A model generated the notes under the pieces. That model did no database searches. It saw nothing but the letters and a program-made list of their open reading frames with translations, and was not told the DNA's origin. DNA of 64,000 bases from Sisyra terminalis (lineage: Eukaryota > Arthropoda > Insecta > Neuroptera > Sisyridae). How positions within the stretch are numbered: position 1 is the stretch's first letter; each line of letters begins with the position of its first letter. Below, piece after piece: positions 44,604 to 58,537 of the stretch. The position numbers were made by a program, and so were the translations under genes. Where the stretch lies: assembly GCA_958496175.1 (NCBI GenBank), contig OY292275.1, positions 10,478,001 through 10,542,000 on the forward strand, in the 5' to 3' direction.

Positions 44604-46034
44604 TAAATAGACTAGGCCAAAAATGTCGACCATTTTTTCTTTGAAAAGTATATCGAAAATATTGTTCAAGGTGACAAAAAGAATATCGGGAAGGTTTGTG
44701 CCCTTAATATTAATGTTAAGAGGTTTATCATCTTTACTTTCAATTTTTTATTTGTGCTTTCATTTTTGCGTCAATGCTGTCAAACTATCAAGGTAAAAAA
44801 AATATCTGCACATATATTTATAGAAAATTAAATTTCCTACAAAAAATGTCTCCTTAAAATTTTTTACCACACACGCTGTTTCCGAATAATCAAATTTTAA
44901 ACATTGATATATTTTTAATATTTTTAGATTTATCTTTTTTGCTTTGGAATTTTGTAACTAACGAACAAATAAATATATAGAAATGAACAATATATATTCT
45001 TGAAGGGAATTTAATATTCTACAAAAAAAGTCGATTAATATTATTACATAAAATCACTTTTTCAAAAGTTATTCACAGTTAAAGTTGAAGGAAATATTAA
45101 ATTATTGTTTTTTTCACAAATAAATATATAGAAATGAACAATATAGAATCTTAAAGAAAATTTAATGCTCTACAAAAAAGGTCTCCTAACATTTTTACAT
45201 GAAATCAGTCTTTCAAAAGTTATTCACAATTAAAGTTGAAGGAAATATTAAATTTTTCATTTTTTCGTTGTTAAAAAAAAATCATTTAGTGGGACAAATT
45301 GATATTTTACAAATTTTCTCCAGACACGCTGTTTCCGAATAATCAAGCTTTAAACATTGATATAATTTTTAGATTTATCTTCTTTATTTTGGAATTTTGT
45401 AACTAACGAACAAATAAATATATAGAAATGAACAATATAGAATCTTGAAGGAAATTTAATGCTCTACAAAAAAGGTTTCTGGATGTTTTTACATAAAATC
45501 ACTCTTTCAAAATTGGTTCTACAACGAAAAAAACAAAAATTTAATTTTTCCTTCAACTTTAATTGTGAATAACTTTCGAACAAGTGATTTTATGTAAAAA
45601 CGTTAATAGACCTTTTTTGTAGAGCATTAAATTCCCTTCAATAATCTATATTGTTCATTTCTATCTTTTTATTTGTTCGAAGTTATAAAATTTCAAAATA
45701 AAGAAGATAAATCGAAAAGTTATACCAATAATTAAAGCTTGAGTATTCGGAAACGGCGTATCTGGCAAAAATTTTTAAAGAAACCTTTTTTGTAGGGAAC
45801 CTAATTTACTATAAATATATGTACAGATAAATTTTTTTACCTTGATAGTTTCACAGCATTGACGCAAAAATGAAAGCACAAATAAAAAATCGAAATTATT
45901 GATGATAGACCTCTTAATATTAATATTAAGGGCTCAAACCTTCCCGATATTTTTTTTTGTCACCTTTAACAATATTTTCGATATACTTTTTAAAAAAAAA
46001 ATGTCAATTTTTTTGGCCTAATCTAATGTTAAGG
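44604..46034. repeat. Second foldback element with tandem units in its arms
   Basis: The left arm starts near 44604 (AGGCCAAAAATGTCGACC; AAAGTATATCGAAAATATTG; CCCTTAATATTAATGTTAAG). The right arm ends near 46034 with the inverted words. Inside the left arm a unit containing CACGCTGTTTCCGAATAATC, ACAAATAAATATATAGAAAT and CTCTACAAAAAAGGT is repeated, fully or partly, near 44870, 45115 and 45305. The inverted side starts near 45530. Shared boxes (CTACAAAAAAG, AAAGTTATTCAC, CTTAATATTAA) tie it to the foldback at 31904-32838. Confidence 0.85.
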
Positions 46035-47839
46035 AAGTAATTTAAACAACAAAAAATCGATTCTATAAATTCATCACTCGGGAAAACTTCCTTAAATCTA
46101 CATTTTTATAAATATTGAAAACCTTAATATGTTTTTCCATTTAATATTATATAATGGTTGAATAGAAATGTTCATACATTTGAAATATAAATGAAAATTG
46201 CAATAGTTATAACTAGAATTGTTAAAAATTCCAAAACAAAGGTAATTGTAGACGAATGCAAGTGGCATAATTTTGATGACCTAATGATGTCAAAACTGAA
46301 ATGAGACAATATCATTTCATTCTCGTCCAAAGCTCATCAATAAACTGTACATTGTCACCACCCACACTATAAATATGACCGGAAATAGCGCTCGAACAAA
46401 CTGGAAACCAACAAAACGGAATTGCCACACCTGCGGAAGTCTATTATTATCCGGAAACTTATATGAGGAGAGGGCGAAATTCGTATAATGTGTTCTCCTA
46501 TTGTGTGGAAGATACAAAGCTGCTAGAGGACTATGCTGGATTGATGTAGCAGTTTCCCATATTATTTCTAGCACAATGCCACATTGTTGGACGTTGTGGA
46601 CGTCGAAACAATTCACAGCTGTATTAATTCACATTGAAAGGACATTCTTTATATATGCAGATGGTCTGTTGGGCCCGAGGGCATAAGCAAATATTCCACA
46701 CAGGTTTCGCTTGAATAAGGGCTGTAAAAGGACTGTTTCGGTATTTTTCTTCCACGAGAATGGTTATTTTTAAACCGTTTTAACGTAATGAAGAGACGCT
46801 TTTGTATTAAAGTTTAATTTTCTTTTAATTAAATGAATTTAAAATATTTACTAGAGGTTGTCCATATTTCACGTTCTTGCCTCTTGTTTCAAAAACAATT
46901 TTAAATTAATTAACAGAAAACAAAATGAGAAGCATTAATTATTTTCTTCTTAAGTTCCATAATTCAATTGTCTAGTTTTCCCGTTAATATGATCTTAATG
47001 AAGTACAATTTAATAAAAGCCAAAGATTTTCTATTTAATTGAATATAAATTCACCGATAAAACACTGTGGAGATATTAAAAAATCTTTTCAATTGTCGAT
47101 TTTTTCCAGTTTCAATTGAATAATGGAAAAAATTTGTACTTGAAAAAAAAGTAGAAAACTTTTTGTTGCAAATTGGACATTGGAGTTGAGGTGGTGGATG
47201 GTAGAGTGAGGACATTGGAGAACGTGGGATTGTATATATTGTCTCACTTTTTCATACCGTACTTCAAAATGAGAATATATCCTACAGCAAAAATTACAAT
47301 CACAATAATTCAATGAAATCATGAAATCAATTGCTATTGAATATATCGGTAGCGTAGGAAAAAACGGCTTTAGTTTTTGATTATTTGTTTGAACAAATTT
47401 TAAGAGGCAGGCTGGTTGAATAAAAATTCAATAGTATTTATTACAAAAATTGCATTTTTTTTATGAATTCATTAAAATGCAGTTCTGTTTCATGCGAAAA
47501 TTTCATGAAATATTTCTGTTGCATATGGAATTTGTGTGAAAAACAATTTGATTTTTTTTTTGCTAAAACCAAAGGAATCATACAGTTTATTTTACCATCT
47601 ATTTTATTGTTTTTGTCAACAAATAGTAAATCAAATTTTTCGTGGTTGTATTAAATATCCTTAGAATACATTGTAGAATATTATTAGAGTTGCATGTAAA
47701 TAAAGAGACTGTTTTGGAAATATGGAAAAAATGGGCAGTAGAATTTATTTAGTGACATTCTGAAGTTTGGATGCATAAAATAAGACAGTTACCCCTTCTA
47801 AGGGTGAAGTTAATAAAAGCAATTTTTGTTTCATTTATT
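46035..47839. other. No gene recognised
   Basis: 46310-46760 is the most GC-rich, least repetitive part, with frames on both strands (46317-46616, 46501-46686) lacking any known domain. The rest is AT-rich. Confidence 0.4.
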
Positions 47840-48388
47840 TTAATCATCCAGTTTTCTATCAAGTTGTGATGGTGTTGTAGATTGGTTACAGCGGTTTGGG
47901 GTTCTTATTTCTAATCATTATGACTATGCCATCTAAAAGGACTTCTGTTTCAATATCAGCAGTATATAAAATATGAAGAATAGGGTCCAGTACATTTTCT
48001 AGCAGAATATTTTGTTGTTTATTTGGAGTTTCCTCTTTGATTTTAGTTCTAAAATTTTAATCTTAGTAATTCGTAGTACATTGGTATGTTTTTCCTTCCT
48101 TTATATAGTAAGTTTTTGTGCCATACTTAATCAATGCTTGATCAATATCTAAAAACACCGATAGGCAATATTTTTTATGTTCCCTAGCTTCATTTATTAT
48201 GTTAATCTTCCAATGACATGGCTGGATTGTAGGATGGCCCTGTTTACAAAAGAAGTCGTTCGAGAAGTTTATTAGAAGTTTAGTTTTCGACAATAAGATG
48301 TTACAAGTATTGGATCTTTTCCAGGCTTTTGAATCAATATTATTTCACCGACTTTTGATGAATTGAGCCCAATTTTTGAGTCTCATTA
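47840..48388 (-). pseudogene. Jockey-type RT relic, N-terminal half of RT
   Basis: The minus strand gives 'VGEIILIQKPGKDP' (RT block 1), then in the open frame 48063-48293 'HPTIQPCHWKINIINEAREH' and 'KKYCLSVFLDIDQALIKYG' (motif A, normally FLDIxQAFDKVW). It continues further on with 'DPILHILYTADIETE' in a shifted frame. Multiple stops and frameshifts are present. The piece stops before the catalytic YADD block. Confidence 0.8.
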
Positions 48389-49365
48389 TAACATAATTTA
48401 TTTATTTTTATTATTTATTCGTCACTTTACAACCTGTTTAGTATTCCAAGCCATTAGTAAAATGTATCTAATTGATATAATAATAACAATACAAAATCAT
48501 ACAAAAACACATTAAAGTGGTACCAAAGAAAAAAAAATCAACCAACAATGGAAGAATTAAATAACAAATAAATTCTATCGTAGTATTGGCCACCATCCTG
48601 ACTTGGGTTATAGTATTCCTCATTCTATCCTTTCTGGGGAATATTCTTGTAGATCCTCAAGCTATATTCTTTTAAATCTTCTTTGTATCAAAAGTTGTTT
48701 AAATATATACAAAATTAGTTAATTTCGTGCTTATATTTTTCGCTTTGCTTCTAGATTACGTCTTTTATAAAAGGCACATTTAGGTCATTATGCAATGTTT
48801 GGTTGCTAATATAGCAAGGTGCCATAGCTATAAATCGTAAGATTTTCGATTTTGATCTTTAAATGATATTGATATTTGATACTTTACCTCATCCCCAAAA
48901 CTCCAGTCCATATGTCCAGATTGGCTTTATTATTGTTTTGTATAACTTTAATTTGATTTCTTTTGAAGGACCAGATCCTCTTCTTAGAAACCACCCCATT
49001 TTTTTTGTTAATTTTGGCATCTATTTGTATTTTTTTGGCTAACATTTCCATGAAAATTTTTTTTGTTCAATATGATACCCAAATATTTTACGTTATTTTT
49101 TTGGTGGAACACGGATGGAAATAATTTGAGTTCCGGGCGCAATTTTATTTAATCTGTTGTGGTGAAAGTAATTTGGGTTGTTTTTTGAAGATTGACGTTT
49201 ATTTTCCAGTTTTTAGAACCATTTTTCTATGTGGTTTATGTACGACTAAAGTTTATAGGCTACTTTGTTTGGATTTTCTTCTTTGGCAAAAATTGCAGTA
49301 TTATCTGTAAAGGTAGCGATTATTGTTCCTATTTTCGGTTACTAGTAGGTCTGATGTAAAAAAGC
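48389..49365 (-). pseudogene. Second Jockey-type relic, RT C-terminal half and 3' end
   Basis: The minus strand reads 'TIIATFTDNTAIFAKEENPN' (the FADD box decayed to FTDN), 'NNVKYLGIILNK', 'QSGHMDWSFG' (from WTYGxELWG), 'RFIAMAPCYISNQTLHNDLN', then an AT-rich 3' tail ending near 48389 at the start of the other relic. Because it carries the part of the gene downstream of what 47840-48388 holds, yet lies upstream of it, the two are separate copies or a rearranged one. Confidence 0.78.
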
Positions 49366-52300
49366 GATATAAATTTAATCTGTTAATGTCCATTATTAGT
49401 TAGTTTAATTATTTTCATAGGAATTTTTTTGGGCTAAAAAAATAATAAAATTTTTTCTAATGATTTTTATTTGATTTTTGTACGACGTTCCGTCGTCTTT
49501 CGGGAATTTATCAACGTTATCAACTACCTACTGTAAAATTACAACTTATAACTATTTATCTCAACCATAGATCATTAAAAATCAATATTGTTAAAAATAT
49601 AACTAAATTTGTTGTCGAGGCATAATAACATGGTTGTTAAAACAACAATGTTGTAGATTTGGAAAATCTCTAAAGAAAAATTAGCAGTAGTCGGAAAACT
49701 CTATTTTCTTTCCGGTTGAGGTATAAACGAAAATTCAACCAGTACAACCAACTAGAGACCAGCACCCGGAAAAATCCGCGAAAAAATTTGCATGTACCTC
49801 AACAGAATCAAAATTATGACCGTTTTTCAAATTTCACAGTGAAGTAATTCGTCTAATTACATTTACAAAAACCGTTATAACTATTGTTCGGATTAAGTTA
49901 GAACGAATTTTTTTTCCTATCTATCGCCGTTAAATTTTTTGAACAATCTAACAATCGGGGGCTATCGATTTTCAAAAATTGAAAAACTTTTTTTCGGTTC
50001 AAGTAGGAATGAAATTTTCTTCGGTACAATCAAGTATAACCAACTACAAACAAAAATCAATCTAAAAATATATTGAAAATTTTAATTTGATAAATTCGAG
50101 TGCTAACTTAACAAAGGTAGAAATTAATGAAAATAAATGTTTTGGCTGCTTAATTTCACAATTAAAACAAAAAAAAAATAGTTTCGAAGAATAATTTAAC
50201 AAAGTTTAATCAAATAACTGAAACTTTTGGCTTTCAAAAATAGGTTGATAAGTTTGTTATTTAAATTGTTTAGATAATTACTATTCCTTCATAAAAATAT
50301 ATTCTTTGTACCATTGACATATCAAATTTTTAAAGCTATCAATTAGTAAGGGTATTGATGTCATTTAATGACATCAATCATTGTCCTAAATTCTTGGCAA
50401 AGAAAATTTATTCCGGAAAACGTTTAACCATTAATAATTTCAACATTCCTTATAAACTTTACAAATCCCAACAAAACCAGACTATTTAAAAACAAATTCA
50501 CAACTTACTTCAGTTTTTACTGAACTTAACGTATTTTCATCACGTTTTATTTATCCACTGCATTTATTGCATACATTTACATTTTATTATGCAACCAGAA
50601 TAGGTACATTTCTCTGTCACATTCTTTGAACCGCCCGTATTTTCAATGTGTCATAGAATTTCTTATGTAATACTAGAATGAGAACCCAACCACCCCTTAG
50701 GTCTTCCCTCCAACAATTTTCTTGCAGTTCATATCTCTTTCATACACAATTCAGCCCCTTTGGGGGGTGAGCCATAAGCTCTAGCTATAGAATTCATTCC
50801 CGTTCCAAAGTAAAATTAATGACAATGTATGCCTGTGTGACTTTATTGAGTTGTTAAGATGTTTTACGAGGGAAAATTTTACGTCATACGCGAATCGTTA
50901 ATTTTATCATTATCAACATCATCAGATTTGGTGTAATATTGAATAAAATACGATTGACTTTGTAACCTTATCCAAAGATCATAGCTGAGACAAAAATAAA
51001 GTTGTGAAATTTTAATTGGTTTTAATTATTTAAATGTGATTTCTATGTAATTTTCGATTTGGAATAGTTGATTGGGGATTGTAGGGTGGAGAATGGGAAA
51101 CCGATTTCATTATCGAAGACTTATTATTAACGGATTGTATGCGTATTAAAGCTCAAATGAAAACGAACACCAGTCTGATTCATTAGTCGTCCATTAATTA
51201 CAAACAAATAATTCCAATTAAATTTTCGACTGGATGTAATGTGCAATTTAAAGCCGATTAAATTACGATTAGTTAATCCAAAAAATAGAATAAAAGAAAC
51301 CTTATATGATGTTCATCAGAAAAATAGATTTTCTTAAAGGTATAAAATAGTTAGTTATATGAAAAATGCAAGTGGGGTAATCATAAAAAGATGTAAGTGA
51401 CATTTGGCGAGAATCAGGGATTCGCCGGGATGTTGAACTTTTGACATTAATTGTATATGAAATTGTTAACCGTTAACAGTCTCGAAACTTTAAAGGTATA
51501 AAACGAGCAGTTTGTGTTGGATATGACACTAGTACCCGAACCAGGTCCCTGCTGAGTTCCTGCAGGAAGTTGTATCCACTCACAAAACATACGTAGCGAT
51601 GTTATATGAACTTCCTGTCACGTTTCTAATATCCGACCGGCTTGTCCAAATTGGAATTAAGTTCAACCCCGATTATGGCTAAATATTCATGTTTATTTCC
51701 AAATAATTGTATGATTGTCTAATGTCTTCGACGTAAACAGGCACAATATTAACTTTGTGTACAGGGGATGGGGGTTGACTTCAATTAGATTACAAACATC
51801 TTCTGACTTTCTTAACTACGTTAACGAACTTTCGCGCCGCTTTCCACTATTCGAATGTCTGAAAAGATGAAAATGATGATACGGAGAAATGAAGCAAACT
51901 TTTCGGTTGGTCGTGGTTAGAATTTCCTTTTCGTTTTTTTTTTGTTTTGCTTAAAAACTTTTCATTTTGCTTCTGATAAAAATTTACCAAAGAGAATATG
52001 AAAAGTTTCAAATGAAAAATGGGATTTGTTGAATAATTTAAATGTAAACATATTGCAACTATATCACAAAAGTAGAAGCATTGAAATTATTTTTCGATTA
52101 GTAATCATTAAAACCCACGAGTGAATTAATTCATTCAATGATGTGGAAAATTATATTTGTCTCCCCAAACTCAAATTATGTTGTAATTAGTTTATAATAT
52201 TCAAATTTTCCACTAGTAATTTTTCGTATTTCGTTGAACGAATATGTAGAAAGGTTTATAAAAATCATGGTATTAAATTATTTCGAGTGGATATCAATAA

Positions 52301-55180
52301 TAAATGGGACATTTATTGAAAATGAATAAACACTATATAGTATCATTCTTTGGATGCTTGTGACTATTTGAAAATTTTAAACATGTACAATGAAATTCGA
52401 TTAGTTGATTATTTGGTATTATGCTAACACTGAAGTTTTAATTTTTTAAACAACTTCCACATTATGATTGAATTGTGATGAAAACGTTTTTAGAGAATAA
52501 TTGTTTAAAAAACAAATTTAATCGATGTTTCTTTTATTTCATATATTATAGTCATTTTCTATAAATCCTATTTGAGCTTTTGGCAAAAAATTAAATGATT
52601 TTTTATTTTTTGTACGTTAAACCACAATCACTTTATAATTGGGGATTGCGGGGTTCAAATGTGGATCCACTGAATGATTTCATTACTATTTGCTTCATTA
52701 TATATTACTATGACGTTTTATAAAATTTCTTTAGATCAAAGCAGTGGTTTTGCTTTGAATAATTTTTTTTTCGGTAAAGGTTTTTGAATTTTCGGAATAT
52801 TTCACAATACAAAAATAATTAAATATATATATACTTTTGCATAGCACAACGCTTCATTAAAAGCTTTATCTTCTATAGTAGGTATATCCTGTAACTTATA
52901 TAGTCCTAGTGTAGGTGTATCCCAGAGAGCAAACAAGTCAAAAAGATTTCCTAAGGAAGTATTTTCAAAGATGATCATAAGATTTCCAAGTATGAAAACT
53001 TAGTGTCCTTTTTTAAGGAACTTTTAACCAAGAAGTCTTCAAAATGACTTCTTTTTTAACTTCAAAAGAGGTCTAAAATATATGAACTTTCTAAGAAATC
53101 TTATTTCTGATTTCATAAAGTTTTTGTAGGACCTATATATTCATATTTAATTAATAAATGTAAAATTCATTTGTATGATGGAACGTTTTTTTGAAGTTGG
53201 TCTTTTAAGAAGATCATATTGATTTTGGAGAAACTTCTATTAACTTTCAATCAATAGATATTAATAAACATAATCTGCAATTTGGTTGGAATATAAAGCT
53301 AATATTTGTGTCCTAGTGTTACTTATCGCTATGCTCCATAAATTTTTTTTATAGTAAACTAAATATTTGAATTTCTTTGATTATTATCTTTCTTAAGACA
53401 TTAAGGGTCACTATTTTTACATACGGATAGTGAAATTTATCTTCTAATTAAAATTTTATCCGGAAGATAGAAAAATATGCACATTTTCACTTAAGGATAG
53501 TGATATGGGTATAGTGATAAGGTTGAATGTGTAGAGATTATCAGACCTAAATTTTTATCAATTATTTAACTTCTTTTAGGATATGGTTTATCTTAGCACT
53601 TTTCAAATATTTTGAAAATATTGTCCTCTATTAATGTTCCATTAATTGTTACTTTTCTAGAACTTCCAGAGCTTTCTAGTTTTGGAAGCATTTATCAAAC
53701 AATGAGTTCTAATACTAGCTCTTAAATAAAATTAGACCAATAGGAAACAAATTAATTTTAAGAAATAACAAACTTTATCTGCGAGTATCTAAATTAATGC
53801 ATTTCCTTTCCATTCATATTGGGAATGTTGCCTAATTGAGCTACTTAAGAGCTTTATTCACTGTCATAAAGTTAACAATTATTTTTGGACAAAAAATATT
53901 ATCATTAACAATTACTTCTCTATTAATAAAATGGATTATACTATGAAAACTCAATGATTATACTAAAATAAGTTAATTCCTCAGTGAAAAGGACCTTCTT
54001 TCGTTAAAGTCAGTGTTTATTTAATGATTTTTTGTACTGCAAATATTACGTCCATTGATTGCAATTCATGCAAATATTTGTGTAGTTCTAGTAACACTTT
54101 TTGCAGCTGAACTTGGTCCTCTTAAGTTTTACATTTTAAAAAAAATATGAAAAATAAATAGGATTAAGGTCAATGAAAAACAACTAACAGAGTTGTGGCA
54201 TTAAAAATAGGATTCATACTTGATATTGTAGAATGTAGACATGTAGAAGAAACCTATGAGGCCCTAAAAAAAAGGACAATTCCTTTGGATTCTTTTGGAT
54301 TGACATCCTAGCCTTATTGATGATATATAGGGTACTTTTGAGATAAGCGAAATAAGAAGGAAATTTCACTCATCCGGGAAACTACAGTAAATCTGACGTT
54401 AGGCAGAAAACAGGAAAATAAAAAAATAACAGGAATAAAGTGCAACTGCTTTAATCATAGCTTAGAACTTCAGAAATTTCGTGCATAATTGTAGGTACTA
54501 TTATATTAATATAATAAATAAGCACATACCTAAATCTACACAAAAAAAGAGAGGAAGAAAGAATATGATTTCAGGTTTGAAAATAATAATTTCATATGGT
54601 TTTTTATTAATTTTTTTAGAAAAATATTTCAGGAAACGCAGAATCATAAGCATTCAATGTTTTCAGCAATGCACTTAATATCTGATAACAGAACACTCAC
54701 TTCTCAATGCAAGAGGAAATTAGCCAATGGAATTGCGAGATTTAAAGGCATTCATTTGTTTTGATTGTTGAAATTTTAAAAATTAGACTAAACCACTCCC
54801 AGATTTAAGACTATGTGCATATACGAATACGTAGCGCATGGAATGTTTTTTTCAACAATATTAGGTGAACCTTATCGATATAAGCATTATAATTAAAGCG
54901 ATAGATTTAATAATATTTGAGCTTACAGATACTAAAAGCTCAAAATTATTATTTTCTATTGGACAATAAATTTCATTAAAATTAAAAATCAGAAAGAATA
55001 TTACTATAATTTAGTGTAAGAATAAAATGAACATTGCAGAAAATTGCAGTTATGAGTTTTGAGCATGTAAAGTATAAATAAAATAAAATATTTTCAGGTT
55101 GATTTTTTTAAAATTGTGTAAATTGTGACCTATACAAAATTTTGAAAAAAATCAGATGGTATGTATATAGTATAAGGTGC
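49366..55180. other. Long stretch without recognised genes
   Basis: Near 49480-49525 (minus) CCCGAAAGACGACGGAACGT is a weak echo of the hairpin motif found elsewhere. 51400-51880 is GC-richer and looks unique. 52900-53560 has repeated short words (CTTAAGGATAGTGAT, TACGGATAGTGAAA). Frames such as 54481-54678 show no domain. No inverted-repeat elements were recognised. Confidence 0.4.
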
Positions 55181-55184
55181 AGTA

Positions 55185-55500
55185 GGGTAAATCCGTACAT
55201 GGAGTAGATCCACCCTTGGCCCTTATTTATTCGAATAAACGTTGCACCTAGAGCATTAATTTCATGAACTGGGCTAATGGAAAATGTAACAATGTATCGA
55301 AAAAAAACAATTTAAATGTGAAAGATGTCTTGACAATGATCTTGTCTGAATAAAAAATGATATCTTGAATAAATTTTATTGTTATATTATTTTAATATTA
55401 ATAGTAATACCGCTTTTACCCCATAATAAAAGAAAATTAGATTTGATAAATTTTAATGAGGTGTGTGTGATTTTACTCCAGTTCTGGAGCAAGTCCACCC
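55185..55500. mobile_element. Possible TA-flanked short element
   Basis: TA precedes GGGTAAATCCGTACATGG on the left and follows …CTTGCTCC/GGGTGG-type sequence (read inward GGGTGGACTTGCTCCAG) on the right. The inverted repeat is short and imperfect. Words such as TTTTACTCCA and TTTTACCCC suggest a relation to the element at 14791-15757. Weakly supported. Confidence 0.35.
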
Positions 55501-55801
55501 TACCAGCACTGTTTGTAAATAATTAAGAAATTCATAAGTTTCAGAAGATATTTTTAATCCAAATTAATGCAACTTAAGAATAAACCATGCACTAATTAAA
55601 AAAACTTAGATTTTTAAGATTTAATGTAGTAGATAGAAAATATATCAGTTTAAAGTAAACTTTACAATTTCTGGGTCTGTTTTACTCCACTTCATTTTAT
55701 AAAATATAAAAAAATGCAGCCACCAAATCGGTTTCACTGTAAAAAGAAAGTCAAAAAAATATTATTTTTAATTCATGTTATATTTTTGCCCTTGTAATAC
55801 A

Positions 55802-55905
55802 ATAATCAATTTTGGATAGTGGGAAATAAGGACCAAATTATTTGTTGAATATTATTTTATTTTCGTGCAACGTTTCGTCAAATAATTCTTGATTTTTTTA
55901 ATTAA
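55802..55905 (-). repeat. Partial PLE-type hairpin arm (element E)
   Basis: GTGGGAAATAAGGACC and CGTGCAACGTTTCGTCAAAT recall the arms of elements A and D (…CAACGTTTCGTC…). The partner arm and the CTGANGA box are lost or decayed (TCAAGAATTATTTGACGAAA on the minus strand). Confidence 0.5.
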
Positions 55906-57621
55906 TTATTTTCAATTAATTTTATGGAGCTATGAAGAAGTTATTTTTTTATAAAGATAGTTTTATCTTCACTTTAAATCATATTATAGTTTTAGATTAA
56001 TTGTCTTTTCACTGCTTTTTTTTAAAACCTAATTGAGATAAAAATCCCAGACTACCTGAATCTTAGTATTTTATTAGTACCTACTTACTTAGAAAATATC
56101 ATTCCAATGCTGATGTATCATTCTTTTAGCCCTAGGTCCTTTATTTGTCGAACAATTCTTCTGAGATTCTTCTGAGAATTCTGAGATTCATGAGATAGTT
56201 CTCACCCATGGAAAAACATTTTCTTTAAACAAAGTATGAGCGAATTCATTACAAAATAAAATCCTATAAAATATTTCACACAATGGGCTTGGTTTCAGGC
56301 CTTATTTTGATTTAACTTGTAAAAACAAATATCAATGAAAATGTAACTAAAAGAATTCAAAAAAAATATTTAAATCTTACTATTCTGTGCATCTACGCTA
56401 CATAGTTTACGTCAGGGATAAATTCTATAGTTCAATCCTGTTAAACTTTTTTTAATCTATCTAATTTTGAATCATCGACTTTTCAAAAAACCAAGTGCAA
56501 ATGAGATGTGGAGAAGCGGAATGCAATTTTTTCATTTGCAGAAATTAAAATATAATTGAATTTCATTCTGTTTCAAAGGCTCGCAGGCAAATGAATGCAT
56601 TCTTTGTGTTTACGAACACAAGATAAAAACATGATGTGCAATAAAATACTATTCATTTGCCACGAACATCGCTATATATAAATGAGATAGTACGAAATGG
56701 ACAAATCGTGAACGGAATGAATTAAACGAAAAACTTGAATCCAAAACTCATTCGTGACTTTTCTACTGTCGTGCGTTTCGAATTCTCCAATTCCATCTGC
56801 GAACAACTAAATTACAAAAGAAAAAAAAAACGCAAAAAAAACCGAATGAATTACATGACAAGCGTTATTTTTTAACACTTTTTTTTACGATTTCCCTTTG
56901 GCAGATAACTTTAACGCTTTTGAAGAAAACGATAACATAAAATGCATAGTACAAATATGTGCGGCAATATAACTGAATTGATTTCCTCATTAACTGGCAA
57001 GTAATTTTACGGATATTTGAGCTTAAATCTGAAACGGCGAGCCGCACAAAGTAAAGCTCCGAAGACACTTTGTGATAATGATGCGGTGCTCATGTTCATT
57101 ATATGAGAGCTTTTATAGGTACCGAAAACGCTTTTAAATAGATATACACAACACATACACGTTTCATAAATGACGTTTCAAAATCCACGACAGCGTACAA
57201 GCACTGTGGAGAAGTTTCGCGAAAGCTCAAAGTACCTTTGACATTTCACCATTGACAAAACCGAACGCAAGCTGTATACCTATGTGCTCGATTTACACAA
57301 GTCGTATACATGAATTATTCCAATAATTTCTATTATTTTACGATGCCTTTATATGCACGTGGATTCCATATCATATTCAAATTTGATTAACGCTTGTTTA
57401 TTCCCGGAGTTTATCTTTGAAGTTTAATGACGAATTCCATTTGGGTTTAGTTCAAAGTTCCCGTACGTTTTGATATATAATAGGTATACATATCTATTTT
57501 CACAAATATGGGGATTCAACATTCGAAACTAGCGAAACTATAAGTTGGTTATCGTTTTGAGTAAATTATATGATCTTTTACCTAAACAGTTTAAATTCCA
57601 CGTTTTATTGTTTTATAAATG
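55906..57621. other. No gene recognised
   Basis: 56480-57480 is less AT-rich and free of detectable repeats. Its frames (for example 56865-57068) have no known domain. It could be conserved non-coding host DNA, but this cannot be judged from one sequence. Confidence 0.4.
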
Positions 57622-58522
57622 ACTAGCTGATCCCCGCAACTTCGTCTGCGTAACGTAGGTGTAGATCATGTTTTCTTTTCAAATTTGCTATTTGGAGTGG
57701 TATATGAACATTTTTAGTTTTCTTATTTCTTTTACGAAAAACATAATCATACTTAAAACACTATTTTGTCCACTTTAAAAAGACACATTTAATAAACTGT
57801 TGTAAAGAATAAAATTGTTCTATGTAAAAATCAATTAATTTTCAAAAAATATTTTAAATATCTAAAAAGAGTATGTCTATTGCGCATAGCTACGGTAGGT
57901 ATACCTACCGTAGACCAAATAATCTGTAAATCATTCAGCATCTATACATAAATAAAAAATATCGCCAAGTTCTATAAAGTTGGTCTTAATTATAAATAAA
58001 ATGCGGTGACCATGCGACATTTTTCAAATAATTTACATTTTTAAACTTGTGATATCTTTCGAATGGAATGTTCAAATTGAATAACTCAAAAAATTATACA
58101 ATGGTATTGAAACAAACTTAAATATGAAGTCATTTATTTTGATAAGGATTAATCCCAAAGTATAAATAAAAGAGCTTTTATAACGGTGGCATTTATATAT
58201 ATTTTTTAAAATGAAAAAAACACTTATTGTGACATAACTATAAAAGTTAGACATATGCTGTCGCTCTATTTTTTGTAGATAATGGTATGTTCTGCAAAAT
58301 CGTACTACATTATTTTGTTCTATAACCAATAGTTTTCGCAGCGCACGCGATAAAAGAATGTTTTTTGGTAATTTGTTCAGACCTTGGGTTAAATTATTGG
58401 GGTTTTAGTATGGATCCCTAACTTTTTTGAAAATTTTATATAGCCTATGTTCACCGGAAATAGTGTTGCTTATCAACAGTGAAAGAATTTTCCAAATCGG
58501 TCAAGTAGTTTCGGATCCTATT
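57622..58522 (+). mobile_element. Family X copy, 3' end clipped
   Basis: Collinear with 30639-31561 from ACTAGCTGATCCCCGCAACT to TTTCGGATCCTATTCAA, and ends just before the tail. Hairpin element F starts 16 bases later. It has a perfect local palindrome, CTACGGTAGGTATACCTACC GTAG, near 57891-57914. Confidence 0.85.
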
Positions 58523-58537
58523 CAATAGATAAATTTG

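Noticed and set aside
46317..46686. A host exon in the GC-richer segment
   Set aside because: Open frames on both strands but no domain, no supported splice structure and no homolog that I recognise.
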